Origin: Cladobotryum mycophilum
Taxonomy: Eukaryota; Ascomycota; Sordariomycetes; Hypocreales; Hypocreaceae
Assembly (NCBI GenBank): GCA_036429605.1
Contig: CM071589.1
Location: 5,580,001 to 5,644,000 of the forward strand
Reading direction: 5' to 3'
Length of the DNA: 64,000 nucleotides
How positions within the stretch are numbered: position 1 is the stretch's first letter; each line of letters opens with the position of its first letter. The translations under genes were made by a program, and so were the position numbers. Positions 46,134-58,170 of the stretch are shown in pieces. The notes under the pieces are model-generated. The model ran no database searches, had not been told where the DNA came from, and saw nothing but the letters and a program-made list of their open reading frames with translations.

Positions 46134-46973
46134 TCACTGAACTTCCACACTGGTGTCACGAAGGAACCTCTGCAAATGGTCTTGTCCCAGGCCCTCCCAC
46201 TTCACACCATACCTGTCCATAGCCACTTGAACAGACATTACAGCCACCGGAGCTCTTCCAACAACAGCATTATTCGTCTCGCAAACTCGAGATATCGGCC
46301 AATGGGGTATAGACATCCCTTCAGGATCCATAGCGATGTTGTCGACTTCACTACAAGCTCTAGAATCTGAAATTTGAGGCACAACACCTCCAGGACTAAA
46401 AATACAGACTGTGGCGGCTTCTTGAGAAGTCATAGGTCGAAGTGTCGTCGGCCCTCCCTCGGAGCCAATGCTGAGACCGGAACTAGAGCTCCTCCTCGAT
46501 TGGGCTGTTATGCTAATAGCTGGGGATCTTGATGAGGATATAGGTGAAGGCTTAAAAGGAGATTGACGCAGAGTCATAATTGATCTTGTGTCTTCTCCGT
46601 GTACCATTGCTAATGACATGTCAGAGATATAAACACCGTGTATTCGTCGCCAGAGAGACTTACTCAGTTGACGCTTATGTTCAAGAACAAACTTCCTCGC
46701 ATGAGGAGACTTGTGGCCGGTGGTCACATTCTGGAAGTAATGTTCAACTTGCACCTGTCAGCAAACCCGACGACATGGTATTAAAACATGCATACAGAGC
46801 ATAAGCTTCGTGTATCGACGCCGGGCCCCCTTGCCCATCTTCTCTTGCATCGTCTGCGCACACGTCTCCCAGTTGATCAAACGGTCGCTGGGGTTCACGG
46901 CTTTGGGTGATTGAGGCACAACGACACGCCAGAACATGTGCTCTTCTTCCCGAGACCAAGTCTTGCCACCCAT
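46134..46973 (-). CDS. Myb/SANT-like DNA-binding domain protein
   Basis: A small putative regulator. Three exons, 46973-46796, 46747-46664 and 46609-46134, give 245 residues. The N-terminal 95 residues form the conserved part: MGGKTWSREEEHMFWRVVVP begins like a Myb/SANT helix with spaced Trp residues, then WETCAQTMQEKMGKGARRRYTKLML and, after the first intron, EHYFQN. The acceptor of intron 1 is AAG and not the nearby CAG, because only it keeps the frame. Intron 2 is 54 nt and free of in-frame stops, so retention would add 18 residues. The rest is Ser/Pro-rich, probably disordered. The family is common in filamentous ascomycetes and mostly uncharacterised. Confidence 0.75.
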
Positions 46974-47362
46974 CTTGTCAATGGATTCAGGCTTGCAATG
47001 AGGAGTATAGAATTATTTATGGGCAGCAGTTGTTGAAACCTAATAGCACGAAGAAGAGATGCTTAGGGTATCTGAAGATGTGGGCAAGAAGTGGATGGGA
47101 GAGCTGGGGATGGGAACAGGACATGGGGAGAGAGCTTTATACTGGAGGCATGTAAATACGTAGACGTTAGGAGGATGATTCAGTCGCAATGTGGGATCGA
47201 CGTGACCCTTCGACCAGACCGCTGAAAGGTCAGGAGGCCGAAAGACATTTTATGAGGCTGCATTGTTGTCACATCCCATGATTCACAGACACGATCGGAT
47301 AGCGAGAGGACGACAGGCACTCGCTTAAGCCTTGTCTGGACAGGGAATTGGGTTAAAGTATG
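46974..47362. other. Intergenic region upstream of the Myb-like gene
   Basis: Both flanking genes read leftwards; this 389-base gap should hold the Myb-like promoter and the GEP4 3' flank. No frame is supported. Confidence 0.4.
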
Positions 47363-48133
47363 TCAATTCTCTGTAGGAAAATGAGGCTCTGGCGCTCGCA
47401 CTCCTCTTGCTGTCCAAAAATCCGACAGATTACGCTCAATCCTTGAGAACTGAAAAGGAGTTAGTAATAGTTCCTCCATACCGCAGAGGTGGTTGTTGCT
47501 TAGTACTCACAATGCTCTTCTGCTGCAATGGGACGACTCCGTCTTTAATCCAAAACCCCCATGCGCCCATCATGTTCGCCAACATCATGTCCGTCATGAG
47601 CCTATCGCCAACAACAGCAATCTGCGCCGGGTCAGTCACCCCAATCTCAGGATGCTGCTTAAAGTATGCCATAATCTCAGAGCCGCAACCTGGCTTCTTG
47701 ACCGAGTGAGGTAACACAAAAACACCCGTACTCTTTTCTACTTCGGCGGCCTGCTTCAAGTCCTTGTCCCAGGTCGTCGCTCCAGCCGTGTTGGATACTA
47801 CGAGCAGGCGACGGCCAGGATAAGCCTCTTTCAATTTCTCAAAATGTTGCTTAATTCCAAAGTGAGCCAAGTGGTATGCATTATGCATTCATTCTAGATA
47901 ACACCACACACCTTGTATGGTCCATATACTTCTTTAGCATCAGGATACGCAAAACAGTCATCCTTGTCTAGGACTACGGCCTTGATATTGACCCTTCGAC
48001 CATCTTTCTGCAGACCCTTGTCCAGCGGAATGGGAAGATCGTTAAAGGTGGGAACGGTGTGATGGGGAAAACAGAGACCTGGCTTAAATGCGAGCCTCGT
48101 TACACTGAGTGAACCGTAGAAATTAAAATTCAT
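47363..48133 (-). CDS. gep4: Mitochondrial phosphatidylglycerophosphatase GEP4
   Basis: A HAD-superfamily phosphatase that converts phosphatidylglycerophosphate to phosphatidylglycerol in cardiolipin synthesis, at the matrix face of the inner mitochondrial membrane. Three exons, 48133-47912, 47849-47511 and 47449-47363, give 215 residues. HAD motif I is AVVLDKDDCFAYP, the DxDx(T/N)-type signature of this family. Motif II lies in LLVVSNTAG, and the C-terminal motif is VVGDRLMTDMMLAN. The N-terminus (NFYGSLSVTRLAFKPGL, then LCFPHHTVPTFNDLPIP) matches the family start. The acceptor of intron 1 is AAG rather than CAG, chosen because it restores KQHFEKLKEAYPGRRLL without loss. It is head-to-head with ORC2. 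Confidence 0.9.
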
Positions 48134-48436
48134 CTCGACCTCTTGCTTATGAATGAACTTGGACAGTGATCAAGTGCTTACCCAAGACTCTTGATCATCC
48201 TCGTCTGTGATCAAAGTGACATTTGTGCTTACTAAGCAGAAAGACCACTGAAGAATTGGAGGTTCAGAGCTCCAGCGCTCTTCAGCGCGTCAGACGCGTG
48301 CTAATTAAGGGAGAATCCTCGGATGGAGCGAACCTCCAACCTGATTCGCAACGATGACGGGCTGCATAAGGATAACGTCGCATAATACCCAATCGCACAG
48401 CTCCTGATGCAGGATCACGCCTGTTGAATCGGAGTT
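48134..48436. promoter_or_regulatory. Shared upstream region of GEP4 and ORC2
   Basis: A 303-base gap between divergent genes that must contain both promoters. No TATA box is obvious near either start. Confidence 0.45.
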
Positions 48437-50262
48437 ATGCCTAGAAAGAAGAAGGTCGTTCCCGAAACCGCCCCCGACATCAACGAACCTCGAGTGCTGC
48501 GGAAGAGACCATCACGCGAAGCCACCAAGTCTGCGGAATCAACGACCTCGAAGCGGCGCAGAAGTGCAGAGGCCGAGGAAGTCGGAGTCTTGGAATCCAT
48601 CGTCGTTATGGAAGATGGCGGGAACGAGACCAACGATGTGGTCATGCAGGACCTGGATCTACCGCCACAGATAGAAACAGAGTCGGAGGCGCAACCAGAG
48701 CCTGAACCAGAACCAGAACCAGAACTAGCACCAGAGCCTGTGAAGGCTGCCCCTCGCCGGAGAGGTCGTCCCCCCAAGAACAAGGCAATTGGAGAAACAC
48801 CCACCAAGCCTGCCCTCACGCCAATTGCCGAGACACCAGTGAAGACACCTGGCATTACGGCCTTCACACCAGGCAGGGCAGCAGACCGATCCGCTCGAAA
48901 GAAGAGCGCAAGAGCTTTGATCGACCAAGTTGTTGGAGATGGCATTAGCGACGATGAACAAGTAGATGATCACCTTGCAAGAGAGATTTACGAGTCAAGC
49001 GATGCAGAGGACGAAGCCGAGGACGACGAGAGGACAGATGGCGAGGGAGCCAGGTCAGGCCCCGATGAAGCTGCAACACCTTCCAAAACACCACGGGGTC
49101 GACGCAAAGGCGGCCGGCCCAAGAAAGCAAGATCCCCCACACCGCCGAGGGATCTACCTCCTCACGAGCTATACTTTGCGCACAACAAGCCGGGCCGGCC
49201 CAAGACTTCGGATAATACCTTATCCTACCTCTCGCTCCTCACTCACGACGAGTACTTTGACGTATTGCGAGAGCATCAGGACAGACATACCAGTGACATC
49301 GAATATCTCGAGTCCCTGCATACAGAGTCCTTTCCGCAATGGGTGTTTGAGCTGTCTCAGGGGTTCAGTATATGCTTATACGGCTTTGGATCGAAAAGGA
49401 ATCTAGTGCAAAAGTTTGCAACGCATATTCATTCAAAGAACCAGGGGGACCAAACAAGATCGTCATGGTCAACGGATACGCCCACACCACCACAATCAGA
49501 GAAATCCTAAGCGTCATCGGATCCGCCATCGATCCCTCCCAGCGCATCCCAACAAGCCAACCCACAACCATGGTCCAGAACATCGCCTCCCACCTCGCCG
49601 CCACCTCCCTGACCCTAACCATCATCATAAACTCCATCGACGCCAGCCCCCTCCGCAAAATCACCTCCCAGGCCGTCCTCGCCCAGCTCGCCGCCCACCC
49701 GCAGGTCAACCTCGTCTGCACCGCCGACACCCCCGACTTCCCGCTCCTCTGGGACATTGGCGTCCGCTCCGCCTTCAACTTCGTCTTCCACGACTGCACC
49801 ACCTTTGCGCAGTTCAGGGCCGAGCTCGACGTCGTGGACGAGGTGCACGAGCTGCTCGGCAGGCAGGCCCAGCGCGTCAACGGCAGGGAGGGCGTGGCCT
49901 TTGTGCTCAAGAGTCTGACGGAGAATGCCAAGAACCTGTTCCGCCTGCTGGTGGGAGAGGTGCTCATCGCGATGGAGGAGGACGCCGGTGGTGAGGACGG
50001 GGTTGGTCTGGAGTATAGGATGGTGTATAACAAGGCCGTGGAGGAGTTTATCTGCAGTTCGGAGATGGCCTTCCGGACACTGCTAAAAGAGTACGTCTTA
50101 CTATCTCTCTTTTTTACATCGTCGCATGCTAACAAGATTACTCCTAGATTCCACGACCATCAAATGATCACAAGTCGCAAAGACGCACTCGGCACAGAAC
50201 TCCTCAGTCTTCCCTTTAGAAAAGAAGACCTGGAGGCCATACTGGAGGATCTTTCAGTTTAA
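48437..50262 (+). CDS. orc2: Origin recognition complex subunit 2 (ORC2; frameshift near 49444-49448)
   Basis: A subunit of the complex that marks DNA replication origins. The conserved AAA-like core begins near residue 270: YLSLLTHDEYFDVLREH, then ICLYGFGSKRNLVQKFA, VMVNGYAHTTTIREIL, IINSIDASPLR, QAVLAQLAAHPQVNLVCTAD and FVFHDCTTFAQF. The N-terminal 250 residues are disordered, with (EP)n repeats at about residues 93-101 and three AT-hook-like motifs (RRRGRPPKNK, RKGGRPKKA, NKPGRPKT). The first frame ends in an unrelated tail; the core continues in another frame, joined at a run of five G (49444-49448) or the nearby AAA, by one missing base. A 57-nt intron (50091-50147) precedes the last exon. 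Corrected length is about 589 residues. The overall order matches fungal ORC2. Confidence 0.9.
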
Positions 50263-50845
50263 TTACTCTCTCGTGTATACTCGAAGCATATATCATTTTT
50301 CAGGCGTTTATGAGCGGCTTCAAAGTTTGGGGGGTTTGAAAAAGAAAGAAATTCAAGTGATGAGAGTGTCATGTTTACCCATGATAGATACCAAATATTA
50401 CTACTTAATCTGACTTATCGAGTCGATTGTATACTAAACAGGCCAGTAAATGCGTATTTCAGATCTTTCCTCACACGATGGCCTATTTAAGCAGCGTGGT
50501 GGTACCAAGTTGTAAGGTGTTTGGATAATTTATTCTCCTGACACTCTGACTGATCAAAGCATGCATGGTGGGCAGCGTTATAACTGACAAGACAATCATC
50601 ACATAAATTTTTCCGTTGCTCAACCATCTATCAATCGTGTAACATTAGGAGCATTGTCGATCCTTTTCAGCTTCTTCTAAATATTGGCATCGTCGCACAT
50701 GACAGACTGCCACTCTATGATACATGATATTATAGGGTATTCAACCCAGAGTGAGACAAAATCACAACCCGTCCGCCCACCTTTTTTGTCTTTCCCAAAT
50801 ATTATTTCCAGTTAAACCAGACGCCAACGCCTCAAAATGCGACAT
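50263..50845. other. 3' intergenic region between convergent ORC2 and SEC59 genes
   Basis: This 583-base gap is AT-rich and without supportable frames; it presumably holds the 3' ends of both transcripts. Confidence 0.45.
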
Positions 50846-53555
50846 CTAAATCTCAAGAGCCTTGACACATGTCCAGAGTATGATTGGCACAATGACATTG
50901 TCGTTGCCTCCCGTTAAAACAGCCTCCGTAAGACTCCCCATCGAGGCACAGGCAAAAGAATGGGTTGCGCTTCTAGTCAAGCTGACCTCTTCTCCTGTTG
51001 TCGGCCACTTTCCTATACGGATCCATGTGTTGGCAACTGTAAGCCCCAAGAAGACGGCCACCGTAAATGCTGCGCTCCCTTCCAAGCTCTTACCCCCGCC
51101 CCAGAGCCATTTGCGATGACCATAACGCCGTCCAATCAAGGATGCAGCGGCATCACCAAGACCGACGCAAATGACGCCAGAAACCATACTGACTTCCTTG
51201 GTAGGTATCTCCCATCCTGCTAGGTAGCCAGAGCCGGTACGAGGAAGGGAGGCGAGAGATAGCCAAAGAGGGATGGCACATCCGATTAGAAGGAAGATGT
51301 GAGATATGACAACAGGTCCGCGGAAATCCCTACCATCCACATATGGAGCTAAGAATGAAGCGATTGGCTTTGATAGTGGAGGCAGCTGGCTCGCTCGTAG
51401 CAAGTCTAGAATCAAAAAGACAGCCAGCACTATCGAAAGAGCCAAGGCAACAAAAGCCGGGTCAACATAGGTTGCTGGAAGAAGCATTCCGACCATCATA
51501 AAGTGAAAGACCTTTCGCCTTGTATCAACCTCATACGTGTCTTTGAGTTGGAATACAATCGCCAGCCCAACAATCAGAATTGCGACCCAGTAACCACCGA
51601 TGATAAGTCGAGTGTTTGCCTCGCCAAAGTCTGCATGGCGAATGTGTTGCACCCAACCAAGATGGCACTCTTGATCAGTATCGACATCAAATCGTTCCGG
51701 AAGACAGATCCATCGTTCAAGATTATTAAAGACAACCTGGAAGCGGAACCAATTCAGGCCGCCAAAGAGATATCCAAGTGCCCATCCGATAGGCTCATTT
51801 CCATCCAGCGCATATCTCTGAATGTGCACGCGAATAACAGCGACGATAATGACCAACAGGCATACATACACATATGCTGCATACACCCATTTCTTCACAG
51901 TTGCCTGCCAGTATGTGAGCTTGAAGTAGGCTCGAACAGAAACTGATGCTGTTCGCTTCTTTCTACCAGACGGTGTGTGCGTTGCAACCCTGCGAGGGGA
52001 TCGATCTGCATGTGGTACTGTATGTCTTCGTGAAATACCCCTCGTCCTCGGGTCTTGTTCAGGCGAGGAGAGATCCCCATCAACGCCATGTTGTACATCT
52101 GCAGACGGGCTGAGAGTGCGAACTCTTGACGGACCATGCAGAAGCGAAACATCTTCATCTTCCTCGCTTGAGTAGGGGGTCTCGTCGTCATCTTGCTCCA
52201 ATGGAGCACCGAGAATATCGCTCAATATCCTTTGCCAGGATAATGACTTGATCAAAGTCTTCCAGAAAGGACGCTTTTGAGGATAAGGCTGCCTTCGAAA
52301 TCGCCATTTAGGCACTCTTGCCAATGCAATTCCCCATTGAATAACAGCCCCGCAGAGTACAAGAATGCTCAAGCCGCCACCCCATATTAGCGCCTTTAAG
52401 ATTTGGACTTGAGGTGATGCGGCTAGTAGTAAGACATTAACTAAGGCAATCGAGAGAAGTTGAAGCTCAGCTGTGAGGAGACTTGTTGTCGTTAAATGGT
52501 GTAAAACAACGGATAGGATCCGGTGTAGAGGATAAAGGAGGACGAGGGACTCTGCTGGGAGGAATGTATAAGTAGATTTGAGGAAAGAGGAGTTCAGCCC
52601 CGAAGTATGCCAAATCAGAGGAAGACAAGAGAGAGCCCAGTGAAGGGTATCGTATGGCGCATATAAATCGACTTTCGGCACCAATTGCTGGGGTATAGCA
52701 CTGATGCCGAGGATGAGATTTGGAAGAATAACTGCCGGGTTGTTGACGGACACCAGCAAGGACACGAATATTGTGATGGCGGAAGGGTAGAGTATAGGGG
52801 CAGGGTCAAAGTTGGAGGGGATCCTGAATGGAAGACTTATGGATGGCTGACGATTCAAGTATGCCCATGTGACAAGTCGAAGAGGGTAGAAGACAAGCAA
52901 GGCCAGGTATAGCAGACCAAAGAATTGAAAGTCTTTGAAACGTTAGCATCTCGAATATCATATAGATTGTAGTATTTCTACCTTGGCGCCAGATCTTAAC
53001 CACTGGATATACTTGACGATTCACCCCAATCATCACAGCCAAAGCTATGATAATACCGACCTCCGTTGCTCGTCGCACAATGACCTTTTTCCGGCGAACA
53101 TTTTCCAACGCACGGCGCTTCTCTTCAGGTCTCTTTACATGCTGTACAATTTTCCTTTCCAGCGGAATGCCCGACTCTTCCTCCCCCAGGCCAGGTGATA
53201 GCACCGGTGTAGTCGTCCCAGATATTATCTCATTGCGACCTCTTAGACCCTTGTGTGGCCGTGCTTTCGGCGCCGGCAGTCCCTTGAGAAAATGCTCGTC
53301 GTCGGCATCGGTACCGCTATCACTGGCTGGTGTAGAGTCTTTGGAGAATATTAGCGTAGGCGAAGAATGGTGGCTCGGGTCATCCTCTGGCTTCGTTTGC
53401 GCGGTTTCGTTTGGGGAGACCAGGAGTTCGGAGGGGTGTGGCAGGTCAGAGTGTTGGTGGTGATAGGGATGCGGCGATCGATTCAAGGTTCGCAGAGTAT
53501 CCTGCTCATCGGGGTCGAGAGCCGTGGTGGACTCGTGGTTGAGGTGCTCTGGCAT
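50846..53555 (-). CDS. sec59: Dolichol kinase (SEC59)
   Basis: An ER membrane CTP-dependent kinase that makes dolichyl phosphate, the lipid carrier for N-glycosylation, O-mannosylation and GPI anchors. Two exons, 53555-52982 and 52932-50846, with a 49-nt intron at phase 1 give 886 residues. About 14 hydrophobic segments are spread over the protein. The CTP-binding C-terminal region is clear: DTRRKVFHFMMVGMLLPATY, then VGLGDAAASLIGRRYGHRKW and GGKSLEGS, with a conserved Thr/Ala-rich end. The N-terminal 150 residues are polar and Ser/Pro-rich, and a second polar loop (about residues 430-530) is rich in acidic residues and Ser-Pro sites, possibly phosphorylated; both are longer than in yeast Sec59. 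Confidence 0.92.
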
Positions 53556-56500
53556 GACGGGTCCGGATCTCGCCAGGAACCATTGAATGCGCTTGGAGGT
53601 GGGATGTGTCCTCTGTGACGTATGTATGGGTTCGGATAGGCCAGGGAGGAATGCAAAATGGTGTGTGTGTGTGTAACTGGTAGCTTTCTTTGGGCCCTCA
53701 CAATGAGTTTGGCATTGTTGATAGTCACATCAGAATTTTGACAAAGAGGCTAGACCAGCTCCCCCCCAAGACGAGGTGAGGTCAGGATCAGGTCGAGGGT
53801 GGGATTTCACATGAAAGCTCCAGACTGAGCTTTGTTGGGAACATGTTGCGAAACTCTCTATCCAGTGCGGCGGCACTAGACGAACAGGTACAAGCCACAG
53901 CCGGCATCACGTGCATCGAATGATACTTGACAATTGAGAACAGGCTCGAGTTGAATGACCGCATAGTGATGGAAACCTACAGATAAACAATATGGGGATA
54001 AAATCTCTTGTGAAGAGGTTGCATTCATGGGGATGCACAGTATTTTTAATTGTTTTTTCTATAGGGTTGGTGATCTGCGTGTCATGACTTGTGCTTGTTA
54101 TGAGAACGCCTCGGCAGCACAAAACGGTGGTGATACTTGAGTGGGTACGAACCATTCTGATAAGAACATCTTTTTGGGAGAGGGGGCGCATAACGTTGCT
54201 GTCATCAACTCGGCGCACTTACGGAACAGGTGGGATAAAATTTACGATGTCGCCCCTTTATAGGTATAATCATATGTTGGCCGTACGAGTACTTGTAAGA
54301 AACGGATGCGTATCAGGTATTCCCGGTCAGCACCGTTCAATCCGGCCCACTCCAGAATTGGGATACCGTAGAATCAACATCAATGTAACAGTAACAGTAG
54401 CAGATTCCACTTGTGGAGTTGGATCCGTGCAACTCCGATCGTCTCCAGAATCCTTTTGTTGGTACCATCACGTAACTGGAGGAAACACGAAACTTTGACT
54501 TTGGTAGGTGGTAATCAGAGGATCCAATGGATGGCCATCGTCACACAAACTCAAAAGGGGGTTTCGTAGTTCTCGAACAGCATCAACAGGGGACCAAAGA
54601 GGCCAAGAATGATGATAGAGTTCATAGTTTAATATAAAATAACATCAACTAACCTCGAATCCATGTGAAAAGGTGGCTTTTCATCTCATGTCGAAAAATC
54701 CCGACTCGTCGACTCCGTGCAGCTGAGGAGCTTTTCGTCATCAAGTGGGGTTTTGCTGACCTGGAGGCTGGAGAGGGAATCGAGCCGATAAAGGAGTCCG
54801 CCCGGAAGAGAGACGAAAGAAAAAAGTCTCATCTCTCAAAAGGAAACAGGCCAACACACCAACAATAAGGGCAAACAAACAAAGTTGGAGCTATGGATCG
54901 AGGGTGGAGAGGAGAGAGAAGAATCCCGCGACTCAAGAGGCAATGGTAGCGTTGAACTCTGGTTAGTGCGGCAAATCTATGTCGCGGAGAGAGGAGATCC
55001 GAAACTGACTACAACTTGGGCTTGACACGGAGAGAATCAGCAAAACATAGCATTAGCACAGCATAGCATACTTGTAGCATAGCGTTGCAGAAGCGTGAAT
55101 GTGAACGTAGGGGGGATGTGACCGTGATATCTCTGCTCGACCGCCTCGATAAGCAGGTGGGAGGTTACAGTGCTCGTATAGCACCCATAAAAAAACCAAG
55201 AAAAATCAGGAGATCCATGGATATTTACTTGGCCAGACCCACGAGTTCGGACACTTTCTTATACCTGCCAGAACTGGCGATGGAGACGTTCCCGGCCTGG
55301 TTATGAAAAGATTTGACCCCCTGCCTCAACTATCTATAGATTGATTGAATTTTTTCTGGATAGTCGAACCCTATCCCCTCCAAAGGCGCTACCATTGGGG
55401 AAAAAAACTGTTTCACCAATCTGGACGATGATCTTGTGCGTTTACAGAGCGACTTGCGCTGCAGCTAGAGTATCATGGCTTAAATCGCGTTTCGCTGGAC
55501 TGCCACGCATCATGGGCGATTGGATCAATATGCACGACCCCGAATCGACGAAGGCCGCACCACAAATTCCCATGGTTTGGAGGGAAGCATTGGGACAATC
55601 CCTCCCTCCCCTCCTTTTGAATACGAGCATAAACAAACCAATTTTTCCCTCTCACCCTGTCCCGCTTTTAAACTTGTTCTGTGATGTCAATGACCTGCTT
55701 TTGTTTTGGTCATCGTTTTTGCTTTATTAGATTGTAGTCGAGACCGAGGCTTCATATAAGGAACGGATAAAGGTGCCGCGCATTACGAGTCTTGGACGTA
55801 AGTCACTAGACTATATATCATCTGCACATAAGTAAAACTGATATTCCAAACCGTTCCAGTACAAGTCAAATACGGACGTGACTTGGCACGCATGCATGTA
55901 TGCAAGGGTTGACTGCTGTTGTTGTTTTTGGCACAGGGAACGGGGGTGCTTGCACTGCCTCAATCTTCACCCAGTCAGAGACCTCCTATACGAGCCCAAA
56001 CGCCGTTAGTGAGTAGGGAGTGGCGGGAAGGCCGGCTGTGAATCCTAGAGCCCAGAGTCGGTGGAGATCGAGATCACGCCATGGCTTACTGCGTCAAGCT
56101 CCCAATGCCAACTGTGCCAGAAATAGCTAGAGTTGGACATTTGACAAGGCAGATCGAAAAGTCTTTTCTAGTAGTGCTGGCGCTGCTGGTGCTGGTGCTG
56201 GACAAGGTCCAGGTCAACGGGGGATGAGAAACATGGCATGGCATGGCAAACAAGGGAGAAGCATGGTTGGTGGAAGGGAGGAGCGGCATGACTTCGCTTG
56301 CATCTCTTGGGTAATTTATCTTTAATCAAAAGAACGATCAAAATATCCGATCGCGCGGTAAGGAGGGCAAGGAGGCGTATCCATTCCACTCAGTAAAAGA
56401 AATTCAACATGCCATCCATGGGAGAAGAAGAAAAACAAGTAAAGAGCCTGGAACTGTTGGGTCCCCCCTTTGGACTCTCCCGAGGCACACTCACGCCGCC

Positions 56501-58170
56501 CGACAGGGAACCCCTTCTTGTGGCGGTTGGAAGAAGCAACGTTTTAAACGCCAACATCAACAAAAAAAAAAACAACCGAAAAAAAAACGACGGCCTTCGC
56601 GTTGCAGACGGACGGGATGACAGTCATCGGTCGGTCGGTCGGTCAGTGAGCCCTGATGGAATGCCATCCATTTGCTACGTGTACAATAACAAACAACTGA
56701 TGTTGATCCCCCCGTGTTTGATGTTGTTGTGATGATGCACCATACGATTGGCCACGAAGAAACCAATAGAACGCTACAACAAAACACTCATTGTTTTGTT
56801 TTGTTTGTTTGATGTATTTTTATGAACAAACTTTAAAACAATAAGACAAAACATAAAACAGAAATGCAACATCAAAAAAACAAGTTTGTGTTTGAGATGC
56901 GCGCATGGAATGTGCTTTTTCTTCTTCTCAGACAATAGGATTTGATCGTCCTCTCCTTCTCCCTCGTCCGTCTCCCTGCCGGCGCTAATTAAAGCCCTAA
57001 GCACAGGGTTCCAGAACGGTAAACGCAACCGGTAGCGGTAGCAGAGCCTCCTCCCAGTGAAAACTGAAACCAGACAGTGAGTTTTGGGTGGACCTCCTCA
57101 GCGGCCCAGAGCTGACACGCACCCAGCTTCAGTGGATGGACCCCCTGTGCTTCAGTGGGGAGGGCCACTGAAAGGCTTGCTTCTGCCGGAATCAATGGAT
57201 CGCCAATCAACCAGTCAGAAGGCGCCAAGGGCCCCTGTCCGGCTGTGCTATTCCAGGCTTTGCCCCCTTCCCACCACTCCTAGGTTCCCATCCTTTCCCA
57301 CTGCAAGCCCAACTCACTCTCCACTCCACTGGATCATCATCCTCTCCCTCCGTCCCAACCTCCAACATGCAGAAAGCGGCGTCCACTCTAACCCCCAGCT
57401 CAACACACGCTCGCAGCAAACTAATAATGACGCATGGATAAGCTATCGGGAATGGCCCCATGTTTGAAGATACCTGGTCCCTGCCTAGTCGGCATACTGT
57501 GAGCTGTCATGCCGTGTTCCACTAAAAGCTGAAGCTGCTTGCTTTCCTGCCTGCCTGGGTCCGGGTCCGCAGTCCGGGACAAGCAAGCAAGCAAGCAAAG
57601 ACGCCTTTGTGCACCTCGTATCCATTGATAGCACAAAAAGAAACGCAACCACGGAGGGAAAACGCTGCCCGAATGGCCTTGGCTGACGGAGTCTCTCCAC
57701 CAGCCCCCAACTTAACTTTCCATCATCGATAAACCGGAACCTCTCGCACCACTTCCCTTCTCCTCTTTCAAACCTGCTTGCATACGACCTTCTCCGTACA
57801 GCAGCCATACATACGAGAGTACCTCGTAACTTACATACCTAACCTACCTTTACCGCCGGTAACCCAGTCGCCCAGTCACCACACACGCTCGTTACCGTAT
57901 AGCAAGGTACTAGGTGCCTGCAGCATTTCTGCCCGGCCGCTTGCGAATTCCAAACTTCATCCATCCAGGGACCCGCATTCGCTCCAACGCTGTTCCTTGA
58001 CTTGTTTGTTTGGCCTTCCTTACCAGGCATATCCCAAAAAGCTTCCTGCCCGGTCCGCCCTTGGTGGCTTGCCGTTTGATCCCCATCGACCATACACCTT
58101 CGACTGGATCCCGCTTCTTCTTCTTCTCGTTTATATCATCACCTCACACAACTTTACTTAACATCACACA
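53556..58170. other. Long gene-free region, 4.6 kb
   Basis: No frame of this stretch resembles a protein, and none shows a plausible start, splice set and composition. Simple repeats are frequent: a TG run at about 53659-53674, five tandem CGGT units at about 56627-56643, TTTTG units at about 56792-56810 and AAGC units at about 57582-57597. The right end (57700-58170) is CT-rich with CCAAC-like sequence and looks like the leader of the wall-protein gene. Regulatory DNA or a non-coding RNA gene is possible; nothing decides between them. Confidence 0.45.

Noticed and set aside
54091..54498. Frame of 135 codons in the gene-poor region
   Set aside because: No domain, no neighbouring exons with matching phase, and composition like the surrounding non-coding DNA.
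53659..57600. Short tandem repeats as signs of a mobile element
   Set aside because: They are separate simple repeats of different units, without terminal repeats, target-site duplication or a transposase or polymerase frame.
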